From contig NC_064002.1 in the NCBI RefSeq assembly GCF_932276165.1, forward strand, positions 3,844,001 through 3,908,000: a stretch of 64,000 nucleotides of DNA. Direction: 5' to 3'. Below the pieces are notes generated by a model that was not told the origin of the DNA, did no database searches, and saw only the letters and a list, made by a program, of their open reading frames with translations. Source of the stretch: Plutella xylostella (taxonomy: Eukaryota > Arthropoda > Insecta > Lepidoptera > Plutellidae). Positions 54,801 to 63,800 of this stretch are shown piece after piece (positions within the stretch are counted from its first letter, which is position 1; every line of letters begins with the position of its first letter). A program made the position numbers and the translations under genes.

Positions 54801-57800
54801 TCAACCGGAGGCCGCGAGAAGTACTTCTCCCCCTCCAATATTCGGGCGCCATTGAGAATTTGCATGACAGTGACAGCCAGCACGCCAGGCCGCCATTGCT
54901 TATTGTTGTTGAGAAGTGCTTGCGTCGATTAATTTCCGCCTCTTTAAATCCACAATTTGTGCAATATCGTGTAAATTTTCGGAAATGTTTCGAAAGTGTT
55001 GTGTGCCGTTTGCAATAATAAACGACAGGACGTTAAATTGCATAAATTACCCGCTGCAGAGGACAGCAAAAACCGGTGGTTAAAGTGCATAGGTTACGAA
55101 AATATTGGTGAAATAATCACCACGAACATGTTTGTGTGCCATAAACATTTTGAACAGAGGTTTGTTAACCCGATGACTAATCGTTTGAAGGGTGATGCCT
55201 ATCCATCCTTGTTTACTGACTTGGAGATTTCCTCAGGACATCCGTCACCGGTCCTTACAGAAACAGGTAGGTGTTGCTGAATTCATGATGAATTATTGAT
55301 GATGCGTACCTATTTCAAAATCAATCGTCCTTCAACATGCATTTTCGTTTAATGTCATAATTAACAAGTAATTTTTATTTAACTTTGATTTGTATTAATG
55401 TTTTCTAATTTTCAGATGCCAAGAAGACAACAGATCATAGTTATTCCAAGAAGCGCCACATTGACCATTCATATGCACAACCACCAAATAAAATGGCATG
55501 CCTTGAAGTTAAGGGTATGTAGTAGTATTTTAGTAAAATAAAAAACTATTTAAATAATCATTTTGTTTTAATTATATCTCCCGTAATGTATTTATTTTTG
55601 AATGGGCCGTATTTTCAATCGCCGGACAGCACATTTATTCCTAGGAACAAATTAATGTCTGGCGATTGGAAATATTGGCCATAAGGAAAATGCCCGATTT
55701 CAAACCGTAGGGTGCTCGGTTATATATTAAGGCTGAAAATTTTGATTCCTCAGCCAAAAAAAAAAAAAACCGAGCACCTTAAAAAAAAAAATGTCATGTT
55801 CAATTCTTGCAATGATGCCAATGACCAAAGAAAAAAAAGAGGACCTGCCCTATCCACGAAAATTACAATACAACATTGCGACCGGTCGCCATGTTGATTG
55901 ACATCCAAACACAAGGTACTTCAGCTGTCAAACAATTTGTTTGTTTACATTTTTCAAGAAGCAAGCCGCCATTTTAATTGACACCAAAGCGCGTTTTTTT
56001 CGTGGATAGGGCATGTCCTCTTTTTTTTTTTTGGTCATTGAATGATGCAAAGACAAAGTATGCGACATGGCGGTCTGAACGTTAGTTCTTCTAAGTAGTC
56101 TGTGATTATAGCTGAGTAGCACATAATAATGGTGAAAAATAAGCTATCCTAATTTATAAAGAAGAAAATCTTAGGAATGTTTCTTGCGTTGTTTGAAGTT
56201 GAGTGACTTTATGTAGTTGTAGTTTTAGAACTCAGTTAGGATGTTACAGAAAACAAGAACAAAATCAATAACTGTAATAATAAAATGACAAGATATTATA
56301 ATGTAAAAACTTACCAGATTTCAACAAGCTGTACGCAATCTCAATTTCTAAGAGGTTGTCCAGCATTTCGGTTTTCTTCTTTATGAGCTCTACATTGTCC
56401 AGCATTGGAGCGTTTTGAACACCGAAATTATGCGGAATAAGAGTGTAGAAACTGAAAACCACATACAAAATTAAATAAGTTTAGTCACCTACTAATTTAC
56501 TTGCCTACATGCGAAGTTCGAGTTTTTACACCTTTCGAGCAGTAATAACTAAACCACAGAAAAATTAACTGCTAAACACAAATTTGTACGGCTCGGGAGA
56601 GTAGTTCAATAACAATACAATACTACAGTATTTTTTACCGCTTGAAATGTGAGATATACTTTACTACGCCCTCTGGATTCGTTCTTAATGAGATTGTTTT
56701 CTTACCTATTAGTTGCGTCGATGAGTTTGTTCTTACTGGCCATTCCTTTCTCGATATGTTTGAGCAGGTCACACAGCACTTTGTAGCCGGACTTTATTTG
56801 TTTCTTTGACAACTTTCCGAGTGGCATTTTCTCTGTGTCCAGCTGAAAATAAACAAACAGACCAGTTTTAATTACATTAAAAAAACATTAAATCATCATC
56901 AAAAGATACCATCATCATCAGCCAAAACTAATGCTGCTGGACAAATGCTTCTCTAAGTCTGACCTCCCTCCCTAAGCTTGAAAAGCAAGCTCACAGATGT
57001 ATGCCTACATACCTCAATCTATTCTTAGGGTGGGAGGGGGGTGGGTGAAGCTCCTTTACGTGGCTCTCTCGAGTGGAACCTTTACTTATACACGTAAATC
57101 AGCTCAGCCAGCCTAGCTCCCGTGTATATTCTCGTTGTAAAAGCTGGGTTGGCGCTCTGTACATACCTCAAACTCCAGCAAAGTTTTCTTCATGACGTTG
57201 ATGTCGAAGATGGTCAACACCAGGTTCTGCACGGGCATGGGCAGCTTGCACTTGTCGTCAGGCTTCAGAACCTTCGCGCTGGCCTCGTCGTCACCGTAGT
57301 CCACGTCCACGGGGCAGTAGCAACCAGGCACCTGACATAAGGATATTAAATATAAATGGGATTATTAGGATTGGAGAGCAATTAGTTACATTTTAAATTT
57401 TATAGTGTGCTGTTCCAACAGAAACCTTATTAAAATTATATTTATGTTTATAAGGCCGCGTCCTGGACGCAAGCGGGCGGAGCAGGCGGTTTGCGCGGTT
57501 TACAAGCAAATTCTCTGCCGCCCACACCAACTAAGATTAGAGCAAGTCAGCATGAGCCCGCTCGTGACATTGTTGTTTGTCACACGATGTTTTCAAGGAC
57601 GTTAATTCAAAAATTACGGTAAACTTTCCGCTTGAGCTTTATTTAACGGCATTCATCCTCTTATTTTTTTTACTTTTAATATTAAAATCGCCTCTAGTCG
57701 TACTGTTAGCTACATCAGAATTAAACAATTATAAAATCAATCAGCTCACCTTTTCAAAATGATCTCGCCTCTCCCAAGGATTCCCAGTCTTCTCCATATA

Positions 57801-60800
57801 AAGGTCCTTGAACTTGCGTAAAGCTTCGTCCACATTCTTGCATTTCTCCACCTTGCTGCTGCCGATGGTCGTGCCGATGCGGCCCCACGCGCGGAACAAC
57901 CAGTATCTACACACAGATTATACACACTGAAAAAAATAATTTTTAGCAAAGTACCAATTTAGCTTGGTAAAAAATTATTCAGCTGCATTCAATCAAGACA
58001 TATTTAAATTATGCAATTAAGCTTAGCTAATATTGTACAAGCAAGTATTGCTAAATATTCTTGGCTATTATTAACAAAGTACTCGTCTATTTCTAAATTA
58101 CCAACTCGACTAAAAATTACCAAAACCATATTCGGTTGAAACTAAACAAGTTACATATTTATTACATAGTAAGTAAGTTATTTAATTTTAGTCATAATCA
58201 TAGTTGGCTATAGTTTACACCGAGCTTGGTTAAAAATAGACAAGCTTACATTATTGTTTCATAATAAGTAAGTTATTTAATTTTGGATATAATCATAGTT
58301 GGCTAAAATTTTCAGTTACGAGTTTGGTTAAAAATAGACAAGCTTACATTATTATTTAATGATAAGAAGTAATTTATTTAATTTTAGACATCAACGTAGT
58401 TAAAATTAAATAACTCACTATGATGCATGTAACCGTGCCACCTATATATTGGTAAATAAGCACAGCTCATTAATTAACAATTGAGTGGGCGAATACTATT
58501 TATATCCGAGTAACTTGATAAAAAATAAACAAGGAATCGGCTACATAGCCTGAGATTTCGGCCATTTCTCCCAAATCATAGTCGCGTGACGGACGTGTCT
58601 GTTGAAGCTCCTCCCGAGGCGCAGGTCTTCACCTCTATCTCCAAGCTTTCGTTTACCAGACGGACTAATAAGAAAGATGAAGAAGACAAACTGTTAAGGC
58701 TTCACAATTACGCTTAGGCCTTGGACAGCTGTAGAACAAAGGTGTGAAGAGACCACAGAGACAAGGATAATTGCTTCAAAAGAGTTATCCACAGCTCAAT
58801 ACTTCAATGAATATGCTGCTCTTAAAAACCGAAAGGATATGTCCTGGTGAGTTCAGTTTATTTTTATTTTTTGTCTGCTTTAGTTTAAGTACTTTTGAAT
58901 ACGTCTATCTATTCTACCCCTACCCTACCCGACTCGTATAAAAATTCTAATACCTATGTTTTCTCATTCTTACCTATGTTTTTTACGGAATTTTGTTAAG
59001 CAGTATCTATAGTTTGAATGATTATCATAGGCAGTATCTATAGTTTAAATGATACCTATGTGATAACCAATATACAAGGGGTATAAACTAAATAATAGCT
59101 AATAATCTATATTTCAGGTTCAGAGGAGACATCAAACATAGCATGTTTGCTGTTCATACCACCGTCCACCACCCTTAAGGCTGAAGAACGCAGCAAAAAA
59201 GATTTGGCGTCCTTCAAAAGCAGAGACCACGGCCAGTATTATTCTTCATGTCAGAAGTTACTCCGATATCTGTACTATGGTAACAAGTAAGCTAACAAAA
59301 TTTCTATAATATGGGCTCACTGTCACCTTTTATAATTATTGTCGGTGAATCCATTGATGCATGGATGTTTAAATTGTATTCTTAAGTTACTTCTCATCAA
59401 GCAAAATATTGTCTAATATTACTTTAATGTGTAAATTACATTAGTTACGATATATTCCTGATATGACCTACGCATCTAAGATATCGATGATCATAGATAT
59501 TGACAATTTTTTAACTAAAAATCATTTCCAATTACTGAAATACTTAAAATGGCCTTGGGTTAAGACACATTTTATTTTGTCTAGTAAGTGTTTTGGGTGT
59601 GATTTTTTGACGGTTTGTAATGAAGCTCAACCAGAACATTTTATAATAGAAAACGAACAATATGTAAAGAATTTATTGCACTTTAATTTTTTTTGGTGTA
59701 AAAACTGTTTAGAGTGTAGCATTTATGATCATTTTCCCGATGATGAATGTGAATTATGTTTGATTTAGATCTATTTAAAAGTTTATATGACGGTATTATT
59801 GGGTTGTATAAAAGTTAGGTCATTAGTGTCATTACATACCTATTATCTTAGCTTATTCTATATTTATTATCTTATGTTCTGGCTAATCAACTAAAAGTAT
59901 AAATTTATGTAAAGTAACTTGCTAACATTACAATAACTGTCATTTGTTTTTTTATGTAAACAATGTATTAACAAACACAGTTTCTTGATATTGTGTACTA
60001 GTTTTAAGATTAATTCTTATAACAGAGTAGTTTGTTACCTGAAATGACTGTATGGCAACGGTCAGCAACAGGCGGACCGCGGTCCGTTTGCGGACCGCGA
60101 AAGGTTGAACCTCGGACCGCCAAATATTGTAATGTAGGCATTTCAAGTATACATATTTATTTATACTTGACATGCCTACATTACAATATTCAAAGTATTT
60201 ACTTTGAATATGATTGTAATATTTTGAACCAATAATTAATCTGACGACCGAATGGCGTAGTGGTTAGTGACCCTGATTACTGAGCTGATGGTCCCGGGTT
60301 CGATTCCCGGCTGGGGCAGATATTTGTTTAAACACAGATATTTGTTCTCGGGTCTTGGATGTGCCCGTAAAATGGCAATAGGCTCGCCCCCTATTACATT
60401 GGGATTAACATAACGCTCTGGCGAAAAGTGGGTGCAGCAATGCACCTCTGCCTACCCCGCAAGGGAGTACATTAGTACAAGGCGTGAGTGTGTGTTTTTT
60501 TTTTGTTTTATTAATCTGTTTTACAACATCGATATCGATCAAAAACATCGCGCCGCCGCCGTCGCGCCGCCCGCGCCGTCAAGTCGCCGCGCGCGCTCTG
60601 TTCATAGGTACTTATAGCTTCTCCGATGACCATAATGATTATAATGAAGAGAACTCTGAAGAAGACATTGCAATGTCTACATATTTTTTTTCTTAGCAAC
60701 GAATTTGCCACAAGGTTCCAAGACTTTGCAGAGATGGGAAGCTATCTCTGTTTCTTAAGTCACCCTTTGAAGTTGATGCAGCCGCCGAATGGACAGATGT

Positions 60801-63800
60801 GGCTGCCAAGCACAAGTCCTTGCTGCCAAGTTATTTAATCTGCCAAAGGCGTCACTTCAAATGGAAATAATCGATCTGCAAGATGTGTCTTTGCAAATAT
60901 ATAAAAAGGTGATACTTAACTGAAGAATTTTGGGTCAAACATGTCCCAGAAAATATCAAAATTGCAAAAAACTTGCCATCAAGTTGGTGACAATTTTTGG
61001 TTCGATATAGGTAATATATGCGAAACATCTTTTTAAAATTTAGATTTTTTTTTTTAAAACAAACATTGTTTTTGTTTAACACACACTCACTTAGAAGACA
61101 CTCTTCACGAGAATTAGCTGTTCTTCACGAGAACCAAACTATAAAAACCTGGCTCAAGACCGACGATACAATTTTTCTCACTAATTTTAGTAATAAATAG
61201 CTGTACTTACTCAATTATTATCAGTTTTTTTTTCTGGACCTTTAAAAAATTTTCGACCAATATCCGGACTCTACCTAAAACTACTTGCCGACCCCTGCTG
61301 TATGGTGTACTGAATAAAGCTAATTTCGTATGTACATAATTTTCTTTCATTTTTTTTCTTAGGCGGGTTTACTGGGAAACCATAGCTAAAATACTTTGTT
61401 GCAAGTACCATTTTAAACGACCACATATCTAACTACATATTTTCAGTATGAGCTGACCTTGTATAATGGCTTTACGTAAAGTCATAGTTCAGCTTATACT
61501 GAAAATATATAGCATAATAGATATGTGTCGTTTAAAATGGTACTTGCAACAAAGTATTTTAGCTATGGTTACCCAGTAAACCCGCCTAAGAATACAAAGT
61601 AACTTGGCTAAATATACCAATCTTAATTGACTAGAAAGAACATAGTGTATTAGATTGGAAGTACCCAGTAACTTGGCTACGTATACCAATATGAATTGAG
61701 TAGAAATAACCAAGTAGATTAGCTGTCCCTACCCAATAAATTGATTATCATTATCAAGCTTCTTGTCTAGTTTTACGAAGCGACATATTTGAGCCTACTA
61801 AATTACTTTGCTAAACACAACAAAGCCCGTTGGTTGTGGCGACAGTTGTGTCCATTTCTTCAACCAAGTTAGTTGTTGCAGTTACAGATTGAATTGATTT
61901 GTAATACTAAGAAGCTTGAGTATTTTTAACAAAGTAACTCGATTTACTATAGAAAATAGGTTTGTTAAGTTTACTAAGAGAATAGATTAGAAGAAACCAA
62001 TCTTGTATACGTATTTTTGAGCAACTTACTGGGTTAACATTACCAACATACGTTAACAAAGTTGACTTGTATAATTTTAGCAACAAACTTTGCAGGCTCC
62101 CTCCGAAGCAAGTTACTCGGTTGTAAATAGCAGCGGCTTGTTTATTTATAGCTGTTAATTTTTTTCAGTGCAAATAAGCTGTTTATTAAAGTCTAATAGT
62201 TTATTAAAATGTCACCGTTTACCCACAGTAACCAAAAATATTGGTTTGGTGGAAATTCTTTTGTACCTAATGTATAACACTGCAAAGATTAATAATAAAT
62301 AATAATAATAATAAAGGTCACAAGCACATATAAACGTAACGTAAACGGATTGCCTTTCTTTCTTCTGTCAATTAGGCGTTCGCAGAGAGAAACAAAAGGC
62401 GATCCGTTTACGTTACGTTAGTGTGCTGTGACCTTAAACAAAAAAAAAACGTGTTGGTGAACAAACACTTGGTGGTCTAGGGTGTGTCGCCGTGAACGAT
62501 TTGTCGGTCGGAAAGGAAACGATATTGCAGGACCCTTGAAGTCTCACTTAACCAGGTTTCACTGTACTTAGTCAACGCACGTGTGATCTCAAATATACTG
62601 GGGAAGAAAAGGCGTTATTCGTTACTGTTTAACTGGATGGAGGTTAGATGCTACTACGACCAGAGTCACTGGAAGGCTGTGAAGCGGGTACCTTCTGACC
62701 TGAGACCATTGCCTTACGTATTATAGAAGTACAGAGAAGCCGCTTTGTGGATATGCAGATGCAGACTGGGCAGACTTCATCAAAGAGAACCAGAGGTGCA
62801 GGCACTAAAAACCCGCAGCGAATTTAATAGATAACTTTGCCGGCCAGCCAGTCAGAATACGGTCAGTCGCTGACTGCCCAAGGTGTGTATATGTCGCAGG
62901 CATCTGGTTTAATCTCCTGTTTGATTGAACCGCTAGCCCGTTCATTGGATGACGCTATTCAGTTGTATGACTAGGCCGAACGTTGATTGTACAAGCGTCA
63001 CAGAACGTCCAACTAGTTAGCGGACTTAAAATCAGTCAGGTGGTGAATAAATATGGCGTCTAACAGCGAACAGCTGACACAAAAAACACTTATATTGTTA
63101 TTTTTTGCAAATAAATTAGCTTTAAAGTGCGTTATTTATGTTAAAATAGTGTGACAACATGGATTTACCTATTATTACACCGCCGGCGGATAGTTTCAAA
63201 GAAAAAAATGTGCTGAAACTGGATAATTATGAACAACAATATCAAGGTACGTTTATTGTTATTGTTTAGTTAATTTGTGAGATGAGAGCTTTGTAACATA
63301 GTCTTTTTGTTGACTCTTGTCTTGTAATGTTCATCCTAACCAGACATTACAAAGTTGCTATACTATATCCCATTTAACGACTTCGCTGAATAACGTTCAG
63401 TCAAGACGTTGGACGTTACAGTCAACCACTTGACGAGTTGTTCTTTAGTCATTCAACTGAGTAGCGTCATCCAATGAACGGGCTAGCGGTTCAATCAAAC
63501 AGGAGATTAAACCAGATGCCTGCGACATATAGACCGGACGTATGTAGAGGTATACAGGGAAGTCGAAAGCGATACAATTCATCATTGCTTACATATTTTG
63601 GTCGAAACATAAGAGGCAAAACTCTTTGTTAATAAAAAAAAATATAGCAAAACAAAATCAACTCACTTCATCTTGTCATCAGCCTCGAGTATTTGCATCT
63701 TGTAGTACGAGTTCTTCTTGGCGACGACGTCGGTCTGTCCCAACACGACCGTGTACTTGGTCTCGTCGTAGTCTTTGTACACGTGCGCCACGTCCTCTAG

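Larger units (their letters stand above)
57925..62170. mobile_element. 4.2 kb TIR element in a PARP1 intron, composite
   Basis: Ends CACTGAAAAAAATAA at 57925 and the complement of CACTGAAAAAAATTA at 62170. Subterminal repeats follow at both ends: about 2.5 copies of a roughly 115-base unit at 58150-58420 (taagttatttaattttag) and imperfect copies of aacttggctaaatatacc at 61600-61720. The interior has possible coding remnants (58720-59290), a 101-residue open frame, a dead hAT and a palindrome. Its left end lies 19 bases from the PARP1 WGR exon. Target duplication not found; superfamily unknown. Confidence 0.6.

Noticed and set aside
54494..54932. Overlapping frames on both strands around 54.5-54.9 kb (Lys-rich on +)
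   Set aside because: No domain, no clear splice structure. It could be a 5' exon of the THAP gene but nothing shows it.
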